A stretch of DNA of 64,000 nt, taken from contig JANTGM010000016.1 in assembly GCA_024762925.1 (NCBI GenBank), positions 1 through 64,000 of the forward strand. Direction: 5' to 3'. Below the pieces are notes generated by a model. That model did no database searches. It worked only from the letters and a program-made list of their open reading frames with translations, and had not been told where the DNA came from. The stretch is from Kofleriaceae bacterium (lineage in GTDB: Bacteria > Myxococcota_A > Polyangia > Haliangiales > Haliangiaceae). Below, in pieces: positions 1 through 5,874 of the stretch. Within the stretch, counting starts at the first letter, position 1, and the number at the start of each line of letters is the position of its first letter. The translations under genes and the position numbers were made by a program.

Positions 1-98
1 AGATCCTTGCTTGCCCCAGCAAGGTCGTCCTTCGCGCCTTGTCAAAGAACGAGCTCCCGTTGCCAGCACATTTCTATTCCTCTGAGCCGCACACTAGC
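1..98 (-). repeat. Dispersed ~100-bp repeat, copy A
   Basis: On the minus strand the unit opens with CTAGTGTGCGG and carries the family core GGGAGCTCGTTC followed by ACAAGGCGCG. The same order of short blocks is seen at 5739-5836, inverted at 5662-5750 and at 36494-36598, which shows a dispersed repeat. No coding potential is conserved. It lies just beyond the end of the tRNA array. Confidence 0.65.
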
Positions 99-99
99 G

Positions 100-192
100 A
101 GGCCATTGACCGATGAATAACGATGAGCAAAGCAGCCAGAGAGCGAAGAATCGAGTTTGCTTGGTCAATGTCCATGGATTGCGCACTAGAGG
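100..192 (-). repeat. Dispersed repeat, diverged copy E
   Basis: The right edge, TTGCGCACTAG preceded by TTGGTCAATG, matches the same part of the copy at 5739-5836 (GCACACTAG preceded by CGGTCAATC). An internal GCCAGAGAGCGA block sits at about the same distance from the edge as GCCAGAAAACGA does in that copy. The left half is weakly conserved. It begins 12 nt after the last tRNA of the array, so it may act as a 3' boundary or processing element. Confidence 0.4.
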
Positions 193-203
193 AGCAAAGT
201 GAG

Positions 204-274
204 AGCGGGCCAGGAGACTCGAACTCCTATCATGAGCTCGGAAGACTCAGGTCTTGCCGTTAGACGAGCCCCGC
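204..274 (-). tRNA. tRNA-Gly(TCC)
   Basis: A complete cloverleaf can be folded. The acceptor is GCGGGGC with GGCCCGC (one G-G mismatch). The D-stem is GTCT/AGAC, the anticodon loop is CTTCCGA (anticodon TCC), and the T-arm is AGGAG-TTCGAGT-CTCCT. The discriminator is T, as is usual for bacterial tRNA-Gly. CCA is not encoded. It is the last element of the minus-strand array. Confidence 0.85.
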
Positions 275-290
275 AAGTGGAACCAGCATT

Positions 291-365
291 TGGTACAGGA
301 CCAGAGAATCGAACTCTGCACGGCCGTCATGTAAAACAGTCCCACCGCCAGGTGAGCTGTCCTGC
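291..365 (-). tRNA. tRNA, probably Val(TAC)
   Basis: The acceptor GCAGGAC pairs with GTCCTGT and is followed by an encoded ACCA. The T-arm is CAGAG-TTCGATT-CTCTG and the D-stem is CTCA/TGGG. The anticodon region CTGT-TTTACATG-ACGG forms only four pairs and leaves an 8-nt loop, so the anticodon is uncertain. TAC (Val) fits the T33 rule best. The defective anticodon arm is one of several oddities in this array. Confidence 0.65.
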
Positions 366-382
366 ATGAGTTTGTAGTTGTA

Positions 383-422
383 GCGGGAGGGTCGCACGTG
401 CTCGCTTGAGCGAGCATCCCGC
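383..422 (-). ncRNA. Coaxial hairpin in tRNA spacer (candidate structured RNA)
   Basis: On the minus strand GCGGGA is followed directly by TGCTCGCT, loop CA, AGCGAGCA, a 10-nt one-sided bulge and TCCCGC. This makes an 8-bp helix stacked on a 6-bp helix. It lies between the Val and Ser tRNAs of an array linked to a Ro60-like gene. A Y-RNA-like or processing role is possible but unproven; I did not find a convincing Ro-binding signature. Confidence 0.35.
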
Positions 423-449
423 ATTGCCTGAGCAGAGCGATGGCATTGG

Positions 450-536
450 AGGAAGGTAGGAGAGTCGAACTCCTGCGACATGTATTTGCCGGCTACAGGT
501 TAGCAACCTGACCTCTTACCGCTCGAGCAACCTTCC
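450..536 (-). tRNA. tRNA-Ser(GCT)
   Basis: The acceptor GGAAGGT pairs fully with ACCTTCC. The D-stem is CTC/GAG, the anticodon loop is TTGCTAA (anticodon GCT), and the T-arm is AGGAG-TTCGACT-CTCCT. A long variable arm of about 20 nt marks a class II tRNA and fits serine. The discriminator reads T rather than the usual G. CCA is not encoded. Confidence 0.85.
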
Positions 537-555
537 AAAGCTACGATGTCGATCG

Positions 556-629
556 TGGTGCCCCCGGAAGGATTTGAACCTTCAACCAACCGGGTAAGAA
601 CCGGGTACTCTGCGTTGAGTTACAAGGGC
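556..629 (-). tRNA. tRNA-Lys(CTT)
   Basis: The acceptor GCCCTTG pairs with CGGGGGC using two G-U wobbles and is followed by an encoded ACCA. The D-stem is ACTC/GAGT with a 6-nt loop (AACGCA) that lacks the usual GG. The anticodon loop is TTCTTAC (CTT) and the T-arm is GAAGG-TTCAAAT-CCTTC. The loss of the D-loop GG would weaken the elbow contact with the T-loop. Confidence 0.8.
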
Positions 630-630
630 G

Positions 631-700
631 TGGCAGGCGACTGAAGAATCGAACTCCACTTAGCGGTGTTGGAAGCCACATTGATCCCAGATCGTCGCCC
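631..700 (-). tRNA. tRNA-Gly(TCC)-like, shortened D region
   Basis: The acceptor GGGCGAC pairs with GTCGCCT and is followed by GCCA. The T-arm TGGAG-TTCGATT-CTTCA is sound. The D region is cut to about 13 nt and can form only GATC-TGG-GATC. The total length is 70 nt including CCA. The anticodon arm closes with three pairs around GCTTCCAA, so anticodon TCC is the best reading. It is an abnormal tRNA or tRNA mimic. Confidence 0.6.
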
Positions 701-720
701 ATAGTTGTGTCATTTCGTCG

Positions 721-794
721 TGGGCCCACCCGGAGTCGAACCGGGAACTCGCTGCTTAAAAGGCAGACACGCTAACCAACTGCGTCATAGGCCC
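721..794 (-). tRNA. tRNA-Lys(TTT)
   Basis: The acceptor GGGCCTA pairs with TGGGCCC and the discriminator is A. The D-stem is ACGC/GCGT with a GG-containing loop. The anticodon loop is CTTTTAA (TTT) and the T-arm is CCCGG-TTCGACT-CCGGG. This is a regular cloverleaf with no encoded CCA, and the second lysine tRNA in the array. Confidence 0.9.
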
Positions 795-863
795 ATATTT
801 TGGATGGCGCCGTGGGACCGTGTTTTTGCTGTCCAGTAGTCATACATTTTCCTATGCGTGAAG

Positions 864-934
864 TGGGGGCAGAAGGACTTGAACCTTCGTGCAAGCGCTT
901 TACAGACGCGGCAACCAGCCCGTGGAGTGCCCCC
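864..934 (-). tRNA. tRNA-Tyr(GTA)-like
   Basis: The acceptor GGGGGCA pairs fully with TGCCCCC, the discriminator is A, and the T-arm is GAAGG-TTCAAGT-CCTTC. The anticodon loop CTGTAAA matches the bacterial Tyr loop. The gene is only 71 nt. The D region is compact and the long variable arm normal for bacterial tRNA-Tyr is absent. Anticodon-stem pairing is imperfect. Identity is read from the loop alone. Confidence 0.65.
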
Positions 935-1009
935 GTTCGTCTTGGCGCAAGAAAGCGAGAGGGAGTGAGAAGGAATGCGAGAGCGACCGAGTGAAGGTGC
1001 TGAGTTTCG

Positions 1010-1081
1010 TTGCAATGGCTGGTTTCGAACCAGCTACATTCAGTTTGACGACTGACGCTCTACCTAATGAGCTACATTGGC
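1010..1081 (-). tRNA. tRNA-Asp(GTC)-like with short anticodon loop
   Basis: The D-stem GCTC/GAGC and the T-arm GCTGG-TTCGAAA-CCAGC are good. The acceptor GCCAATG/CATTGCA pairs over only five bases. The anticodon stem TCAGT/ACTGA encloses just six bases, CGTCAA, so T33 is missing or replaced by C before GTC. Thr(CGT) is the alternative reading. This may be a degenerate tRNA or one not meant for decoding. Confidence 0.55.
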
Positions 1082-1111
1082 TTGTAAGCACTCTAGTAGG
1101 GGTCGCTCTCG

Positions 1112-1182
1112 TGGCTCCGGACCCTGGAGTCGAACCGCTTTCTTGTTGCATGGCAACAAGCCGGCTTTCTCCTGCGTCCGAT
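1112..1182 (-). tRNA. tRNA-like element with CAT anticodon, broken T-arm
   Basis: The acceptor ATCGGAC/GTCCGGA has an A1-A72 mismatch and ends in GCCA. The anticodon stem TTGTT/AACAA encloses GCCATGC, which puts CAT at the anticodon position but with C at 33. The T-arm retains GG-TTCGACT-CC with only two pairs, and the D-arm is weak. It recalls an initiator-type tRNA in the 1-72 mismatch and CAT, but is probably a pseudo-tRNA or mimic. Confidence 0.45.
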
Positions 1183-1353
1183 TCCAAAAACGGATATTGG
1201 GCCTCGCCGTCAGGCAAGGCCTAAAGACGTTGAACTTGGGCTTTCTAGAAGGGCACGCTCAAAAGCGAGTGGCCCTGTTGGTTTGTGCTTTATACATCTC
1301 CCTAGTAGGGCGTTGGACCCCGTGGTCCATAACAGCAAATTGAAAATCTCACT
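1183..1353 (-). ncRNA. Structured spacer inside the tRNA array
   Basis: This gap between two tRNA-like elements contains several hairpins on the transcribed strand: GGCCTTGCC-TGAC-GGCGAGGCC, a bulged GGG/CCC-CA/TG-CGC/GCG stem around 1250-1280, CCCTA/TAGGG and TGGACC-ACGG-GGTCCA. There is no open reading frame of note. It could be a small structured RNA such as a Y-RNA relative or a processing region; the function is unknown. Confidence 0.3.
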
Positions 1354-1426
1354 ACCGCCGAGTCGCGAGCCTGGAGCGGTTTGCTTGTTTCACAGACAAG
1401 TGCCTTATCCATTAGGCTAGTTCCAC
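1354..1426 (-). tRNA. tRNA-His(GTG)-like remnant
   Basis: The 5' two thirds look normal: GTGGAAC, D-stem GCCT/AGGC with a GG loop, and anticodon stem CTTGT/ACAAG with loop CTGTGAA (GTG). The 3' part does not fit: the T-stem CCGCT/GGCGG encloses about 15 nt, and no strand complementary to the acceptor follows. It is probably a pseudo-tRNA or 5' half. A well-formed tRNA-His lies at 5422-5493. Confidence 0.45.
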
Positions 1427-1431
1427 GTTTT

Positions 1432-1500
1432 TGGTGAGAACCCAGGATTCGAACCTGGATTTGCGTGTAAGGCTTCGCGTGGTGGCGGTATTGAGATTTT
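1432..1500 (-). tRNA. tRNA-Val(TAC)-like 3' half
   Basis: A perfect T-arm, CCAGG-TTCGAAT-CCTGG, is followed by GTTCTC-ACCA. The heptamer CTTACAC, identical to a Val anticodon loop, lies upstream but has only two flanking base pairs. No D-arm or matching 5' acceptor strand is found within a normal distance. The 5' boundary is arbitrary. It is best described as a tRNA 3' fragment directly after the E1 gene. Confidence 0.4.
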
Positions 1501-1551
1501 ATCTTAGTTGTGTTCTTTGGGTTTGTCAATCTCGAACGTGTCTTGCTGTCG

Positions 1552-2127
1552 CTATGTCTTGGTCGCTCCGCTCGGGGAAACTTCATATCCAACTCTTCGG
1601 TTGTCTAAGAAAAACTCCTGAGCGGCACGCGCAAGGTACGCTGACGTAATCGCAATGAAGGGCAGGAACTCTCCGCTCTCGCAGGTGGCAGAGCCTGGCT
1701 CTCCCTCGCTGTCGATTGCGAAGTTCTCGTCCCAAACAACGCGTCCGAATGATCCGTCGGGAGCTAGGGCACCGTGCAAGCACGGAACGTTGTGCTTGCG
1801 GACCCACTCTTGAACGAGCGAGCGAGATGTCGCATTGTCCAGACAGTCGATTACAAGATCTCCACCCAATAGCGCATCTTGATTGTCTTTAGATAGCTTG
1901 TGCGAGATTGTCTTAATCTTAGCTCCAAAGAGCATCTGCATGCTCTGTGCGAGAGATGCGACCTTCTTCTTGCCAACGCCTGGTTTGCTGTGAAACTGCG
2001 AGTAGACGTTCTTCTGTTCAACGCGGTCAAAGTCGATTGCCCGAATCGCCACATCCTCGCTCCGGAGGAACTGGACGACGTGCGACCCAAGAGCGCCGAC
2101 TCCTACGACGGTTATGTTTTTAGTCAT
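1552..2127 (-). CDS. Minimal ThiF/MoeB-type E1 (UBL-activating) enzyme
   Basis: A 191-residue Rossmann protein of the ThiF/MoeB/HesA E1 family, which adenylates the C-terminal glycine of ubiquitin-like proteins. Visible motifs are the glycine loop G9-V-G-A-L-G14, D32-F-D34 with N40 (nucleotide ribose and phosphate contacts), K53-K55, and the C95-L-D97-N98 motif. Cys149 in a TCESGE context, followed by a hydrophobic helix, is the best candidate catalytic Cys. The Arg that normally follows the Asn (N-x-x-R-Q) is Ser43 here. It is shorter than typical ThiF proteins (about 240-250 aa) and lacks a rhodanese domain. The start is fixed by AAAGGAGG 5-6 nt before ATG. It lies 41 nt downstream of the UBL candidate and is followed at once by the tRNA array. 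The family assignment is firm; the substrate is inferred from context. Confidence 0.85.
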   Translation of the reverse strand: MTKNITVVGVGALGSHVVQFLRSEDVAIRAIDFDRVEQKNVYSQFHSKPGVGKKKVASLAQSMQMLFGAKIKTISHKLSKDNQDALLGGDLVIDCLDNATSRSLVQEWVRKHNVPCLHGALAPDGSFGRVVWDENFAIDSEGEPGSATCESGEFLPFIAITSAYLARAAQEFFLDNRRVGYEVSPSGATKT

Positions 2128-2168
2128 GAGTTCCTCCTTTGGAACGAGTGAGTTCGGTTCGATTCTGC

Positions 2169-2435
2169 TTAGCCAAAGGGGGTTTTTGGACGCAGCTGAA
2201 TCAGATTGTACGGACGGTCCCGAGTGGCTCGAAATCGGTCCACCACAAATCCGTGGAAGGTCGCGGATGGTGATGGGCGAATCCCTGGGATGCTCCCATT
2301 GCGAACGGCCTCTGTTGCCCATGCCCGAATGTCGCCATCACTTGCATGTGTGTAAACAGAGTCTGGAAGATCTCCGTTCTGTCCTGCATAGGTGACGTTT
2401 ACCCGTGCTTCATCGTTTCGATATTGGTTGTGCAT
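2169..2435 (-). CDS. Candidate ubiquitin-like (beta-grasp) protein with C-terminal Gly
   Basis: An 88-residue protein. The predicted layout fits a beta-grasp fold: strand R11-Y16, strand about L23-A31, helix D35-N46, strand F60-F68, strand Y76-L81, then a flexible tail R82-P-K-T-P-F-G88. The reading frame stops directly after Gly88, so no maturation protease would be needed, as in ThiS, MoaD and similar E1 substrates. GGAG lies 8 nt before ATG. It sits directly upstream of the E1 and downstream of the unknown gene at 2493-3425. I cannot match the sequence to a named family; the UBL call rests on size, terminal Gly, predicted strand/helix order and E1 adjacency. An alternative is an unrelated small adaptor. 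Confidence 0.6.
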   Translation of the reverse strand: MHNQYRNDEARVNVTYAGQNGDLPDSVYTHASDGDIRAWATEAVRNGSIPGIRPSPSATFHGFVVDRFRATRDRPYNLIQLRPKTPFG

Positions 2436-2492
2436 TGTCGTTTCTCCGTAGTCGAGTTTGGTTGTTTAAGAATAGACCGCACGAGAAGGCCC

Positions 2493-3425
2493 TCAGGCAT
2501 GCCTGTAGACAACCAGGACGCCTTCTCGGTCGGCTTGACGGATTACAGCGGGGAGTGACTCCAAGGTGAAGAATGTGTCGCCCTTTTCGCCGGTTGTTTC
2601 ATCGGTGAGGCAAACGCCCGCGTCGATGATGCGCATCTGCGAGTCGCAAACGCACTCATAGCGTCGACCGTCGAGACGGTATCGCACGACACTCTCACCT
2701 CTGCGCGCGCTTCGTGTATCGAGCAGCTCGGCGCCACCAATGGCAAGTGCAGCCGCTGCGGCGGTGTGGAAGTCCACACGGGCCATATCACGACGACCTG
2801 CGCCGTTTCCGAGCGACTCGACCAAGCGCTTGCGCTCTTCTTCTCTTTCGCGCCTTGCAGTTTCTTCGGCTCGAAGTCGCTGCAGTTCCCAACGCCGCTC
2901 CTCTGCCTTGTCGCGTTCGTAACACTCAAGATCGAATGCTGCTTGTAGCGATGGGATAACGCCCTTGACGTTCTGTACAGAAGTATTCCTATCCAAGAAC
3001 GCCGAGAGAACATCGTCCTCAGGGCCCAAGGGAAATGCCAGTCCGCGATATACGAGCTGGCCGTGTTGGCGCAGAGCACCAACTTCGATGCGCGAGAACC
3101 GCTCAAGCCCTTCTTCAAGAAGATGAACTTGCTTGAAACGCCCAGTCCACTGGTGCTCGAGCTGTCCGGCTTGCGCGTGGTCGGGAACAAAGCGATTTCC
3201 TACAAGGAAGCCGGTTTGTACCCAGCCAAGCGATTCCGGCGCGGGCATTGCGGCTTGGGTGATTGATGCAGCACGCGGCTCAAGTCGAAACAGGTACCAG
3301 TCGTGCTCCTCGGGCAAGTCGCCCTTGATCGTTCTGGTTCGTCCACCGGAGTGGAGAGACCGTCCTCCCATCCAAGGAGCGACGATTGCCTGTTCCTCTT
3401 CTGTGATTAGATCTCTCCATCCCAT
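2493..3425 (-). CDS. Unknown 310-aa protein in Ro60/UBL/E1 operon
   Basis: I do not recognise this protein. The N-terminal part (about 1-175) is globular and mixed. A charged segment at about 174-215, rich in Glu and Arg, should form a long helix or coiled coil. The C-terminal part (about 220-310) begins with an Ala-rich helix and contains a conserved-looking Cys cluster: YECVCD followed by IDAGVCL, then GDTFFTLESLP. There is no signal peptide or membrane segment. AGGA lies 6 nt before ATG. It is 18 nt downstream of the TROVE gene and 57 nt upstream of the UBL candidate, so co-transcription is likely. It could be a conjugation target, an E2-like carrier using one of the clustered Cys, or an RNA-binding partner; none of these is demonstrated. 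Confidence 0.8.
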   Translation of the reverse strand: MGWRDLITEEEQAIVAPWMGGRSLHSGGRTRTIKGDLPEEHDWYLFRLEPRAASITQAAMPAPESLGWVQTGFLVGNRFVPDHAQAGQLEHQWTGRFKQVHLLEEGLERFSRIEVGALRQHGQLVYRGLAFPLGPEDDVLSAFLDRNTSVQNVKGVIPSLQAAFDLECYERDKAEERRWELQRLRAEETARREREEERKRLVESLGNGAGRRDMARVDFHTAAAAALAIGGAELLDTRSARRGESVVRYRLDGRRYECVCDSQMRIIDAGVCLTDETTGEKGDTFFTLESLPAVIRQADREGVLVVYRHA

Positions 3426-3443
3426 GTGTTTCCTTTGCCGCCG

Positions 3444-5339
3444 TTACGCCCAGGCGGGCTTCACAAGCAGGTCAGTCTTGAGGATTGTCTCAACAAGGCT
3501 CACGCGCTTTGGTGCTCGGCGACCAGAAAAGTTCTGGCCGACCGGTGTTGATGCAACGAGGTTGCGGATGGTTCTCGGGATTGCGTAGGGATCCTCGAAC
3601 GTATCCTCCTCGACCATGAAGCAAGGAACTCCAAGCTCAGCGGCCGTACCGCGAACAGCAGAGTAGTCATATCCCTGACGATATCGACCACTAGCAGCAC
3701 CGGTGCTAGCCGTTGTCTTTACAAATCCGAAAGCCATTGGGGCAAGCCCCGACTCGCGAACTTCCTTTGTGAAGGTTCCTCGCTCCTCTTCATCGCCTAC
3801 GAAGAAGAAGAGAACATCCGCGCCGTCCTTTGGCTTTGCGCTCTTGAGCGCGCGGATACCCGCTCCGTGTGACGTTCCGCCACCCGCACGGATTCCGCGG
3901 AAGGCATTCGCTACGCCAGCCGCAGATGCGTGCTTGATTTCGACAGTTCGTCCCTGTGTGTTGAAGGTCGCAATGTGAAGCTGCTCAAGTGTGAAGCCCT
4001 GAAGGAACTTTGAGACGTAGCTCTTTGCTGCTTCGATTGCTCCCTGCATAGACGCCGAGATGTCCACAAAAACGTAGATCTCGATGTCCTTGGCGACTTC
4101 AGCGACCGCCTTCTTCATTGCACCGTCGCTGGCTTTCTCAAGCTCCTCCTTCACTGCCTGTGACCGCACCTTGCGTGCGATGTTGACAGCTCGCATGTCC
4201 TCGGCAGCCTTGACCGCGAGAGTCCAGCGATCACGAACGTCCTGAACGTCAAGAAGGCCAAGGTCCTCGAGAGTCGGAGTGAGGATGACGATGTCCTTGT
4301 CGGAGAGAGCTCGTGCTTCCATGGCCGCAGCCACGATTGCGCGAGTCACACCAACATCCTTGGGAAGAAGGCCTACGATGCGCTTCCAGTTCGGCTTCTC
4401 TGCGACAATCTTCTCACAGATGTCCGCTTCGGTGAGTCCACCCCAAGTCTCAGCTGCAGAAACCACGTCTCCGACCGCGAGCGATCGGCGGCCATCTTCT
4501 GCCTGCTTCTGCTTCCATCGCAGAACCTCGAAGAACTTTGGCGTGAGTGGCTTGTAGCCAACTCGACGTGCAAGTTCCATCACGGTTGTGCGGAAGCCGG
4601 CCTTCACCAGCCCCTCGAGCATTCTTGGGTTTTTTTCGCGGTAGCGGAGCCACTTTTCAACAGCCTTTGGCCAACGACCGTAGAAGGCATGTCGAGTAGA
4701 GCGGCCGAATCCGAGATCCCGATTGATCTTGGCAACGCCAGGAAGGCTAAGAATTTCTCGTACGCGCAGAAGAAGCTTTGGGTTTAGATCCTTCTTGTCC
4801 TTGCGGCGCAGAAGAATCATCGCCTCACCGACATTGCGGAAGTCTTCATCGCAGAAGAGAGCTTTGCCGCCTTCCACTACCGGGTCTCCTTTGCGGGACT
4901 GCACAAGCATAAAGGCTGCCAGCACGACTTTCAGATCGCGGTGTTCCTCGGCAAACGCGAAGGATGCCCATCGGGCAGCGAACTCGTTGTCAAGCTTCCA
5001 GACCTCAGCGACTTGTGAGTAGAGCCAGGTGGCAACTTCGGGGAAGATGCCGGCCGCGCGATATTGCCCGACGGTGGTTCCGTTGTTCTGTACTCGGCCG
5101 TCGCTAAGAAGAATACCAAGCCGAACACGCGTCGACTTTGCGCCCTGTTTGACTTGCTTGTAGACAATCGGAGTGCCGTTCTCGACCTTGTGGGTAACGG
5201 GAATCCAACGCAGACCGAGATTTTGGCGGTTATCTGTCAGCACAACGCCAGGTCGGTTGTGGACCATGTGGTCGGTATAGGTAAGGAGGGCCTGGACGAT
5301 CGTTTCGGCAGGCCCGAGTGTGTTTGCATCAGTTGTCAT
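3444..5339 (-). CDS. rsr: Ro60/Rsr-like TROVE-vWA RNA-binding protein
   Basis: A 631-residue protein with the Ro60 architecture: an N-terminal alpha-helical TROVE/HEAT-like region (about 1-400) and a C-terminal von Willebrand A domain (about 420-590). The MIDAS motif is visible as DISAS near residue 427, with GGGTSHG and the later VGDEEE supplying further metal ligands. Ro60 family proteins bind misfolded RNAs and Y RNAs and act in RNA quality control. It is longer than human Ro60 (538 aa). The start is set at the ATG with GGAGAGG 6 nt upstream; the open frame extends 26 codons further but without an RBS. It is flanked by tRNA-His/Phe upstream and by the unknown/UBL/E1 genes downstream, all on the same strand. 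No rtcB is nearby. Confidence 0.88.
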   Translation of the reverse strand: MTTDANTLGPAETIVQALLTYTDHMVHNRPGVVLTDNRQNLGLRWIPVTHKVENGTPIVYKQVKQGAKSTRVRLGILLSDGRVQNNGTTVGQYRAAGIFPEVATWLYSQVAEVWKLDNEFAARWASFAFAEEHRDLKVVLAAFMLVQSRKGDPVVEGGKALFCDEDFRNVGEAMILLRRKDKKDLNPKLLLRVREILSLPGVAKINRDLGFGRSTRHAFYGRWPKAVEKWLRYREKNPRMLEGLVKAGFRTTVMELARRVGYKPLTPKFFEVLRWKQKQAEDGRRSLAVGDVVSAAETWGGLTEADICEKIVAEKPNWKRIVGLLPKDVGVTRAIVAAAMEARALSDKDIVILTPTLEDLGLLDVQDVRDRWTLAVKAAEDMRAVNIARKVRSQAVKEELEKASDGAMKKAVAEVAKDIEIYVFVDISASMQGAIEAAKSYVSKFLQGFTLEQLHIATFNTQGRTVEIKHASAAGVANAFRGIRAGGGTSHGAGIRALKSAKPKDGADVLFFFVGDEEERGTFTKEVRESGLAPMAFGFVKTTASTGAASGRYRQGYDYSAVRGTAAELGVPCFMVEEDTFEDPYAIPRTIRNLVASTPVGQNFSGRRAPKRVSLVETILKTDLLVKPAWA

Positions 5340-5421
5340 TGGACCTCTCCAAGTGGTGTGTGTGCGGCCGTTTCTCGCAAAGACCATTCTTCGCGGTTCT
5401 CGAGCCTTGTGGGGCAATTGG

Positions 5422-5493
5422 GGTCATTGAGGAGAATCGAACTCCTGTCAATCGGATCACAACCGATGGCTCTACCATTGAGCTACAACAACC
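5422..5493 (-). tRNA. tRNA-His(GTG)
   Basis: The acceptor GTTGTTG pairs with CAATGAC using G-U wobbles. G-1 opposite discriminator C73 is the histidine identity pair. The D-stem is GCTC/GAGC, the anticodon arm is ATCGG-TTGTGAT-CCGAT (GTG), and the T-arm is AGGAG-TTCGATT-CTCCT. CCA is not encoded. It lies 82 nt upstream of the TROVE start codon, in the same direction, so it could be carried on the same primary transcript. Confidence 0.92.
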
Positions 5494-5496
5494 ATG

Positions 5497-5572
5497 TGGT
5501 GCCTCAGCTTCGAATCGAACGAAGTTCTTCCGGGCTTCAACCAGACGCACTGACCTGTAGTGCTACCGAGGC
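5497..5572 (-). tRNA. tRNA-Phe(GAA)
   Basis: The acceptor GCCTCGG pairs with CTGAGGC and is followed by an encoded ACCA. The D-stem is GCAC/GTGC, the anticodon arm is TCTGG-TTGAAGC-CCGGA (GAA), and the T-arm is CTTCG-TTCGATT-CGAAG. It is a regular cloverleaf, separated from tRNA-His by three bases. Confidence 0.92.
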
Positions 5573-5661
5573 AATTTGAAACCGGGCACCAGAATATTCC
5601 GGCACCCAATTTCAATGCGCCTGGCTTTGCCAAACGCGAGTCGTTCGCTTCCTTCCGGAAG

Positions 5662-5750
5662 CTAGTGTGCGATCCAAAATGTTTGACCGGCCCTCGCTTG
5701 GTTTCTCACCTTCTGGGCGCTTCGCTCTGAGTTGCTCGTCGGTCACGTAT
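5662..5750 (+). repeat. Dispersed repeat, inverted copy D
   Basis: It starts CTAGTGTGCGATCC and continues AAAATGTTTGACCGG, matching the opening of copy B read on the other strand (CTAGTGTGCAGATC, then AAATGATTGACCGG). Together with copy B it forms a large imperfect inverted repeat centred near 5745. The apparent 81-codon minus-strand frame across it (5612-5857) is a by-product of the repeat. Confidence 0.6.
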
Positions 5751-5836
5751 CTCGATACGCTCCACTCCTTGCGCCTTGCCAGAAAACGAGCTCCCGGCGC
5801 GATCTTCCGGTCAATCATTTCGATCTGCACACTAGT
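5739..5836 (-). repeat. Dispersed repeat, copy B
   Basis: Read on the minus strand it runs from CTAGTGTGCAGATC through GGGAGCTCGTTTTCTGG and CAAGGCGCAAGG to GTGACCGACGAGC. The order and spacing match copies at 1-98 and 36494-36598. It lies between tRNA-Phe and tRNA-Gln in the Ro60/E1 island. Confidence 0.65.
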
Positions 5837-5874
5837 CGCGTCCTGCCGCCAGGACACGGGTTTGTTTGTCCTAA

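Noticed and set aside
291-365. tRNA-Met(CAT) reading of the second array tRNA
   Set aside because: Placing CAT as the anticodon would put A, not T, at position 33; TAC in the loop TTTACAT is the better reading, though the arm is imperfect.
1354-1500. A single intron-containing tRNA made from the His-like 5' part and the Val-like 3' part
   Set aside because: The Val-like 3' half lies upstream of the His-like 5' part in the direction of transcription, so they cannot be joined in order without permutation. The acceptor strands GTGGAAC and GTTCTCA also pair only partly.
5612-5857. 81-codon minus-strand ORF
   Set aside because: It coincides with the inverted dispersed repeats D and B, has no RBS and no protein-like pattern; the repeat explains the open frame.
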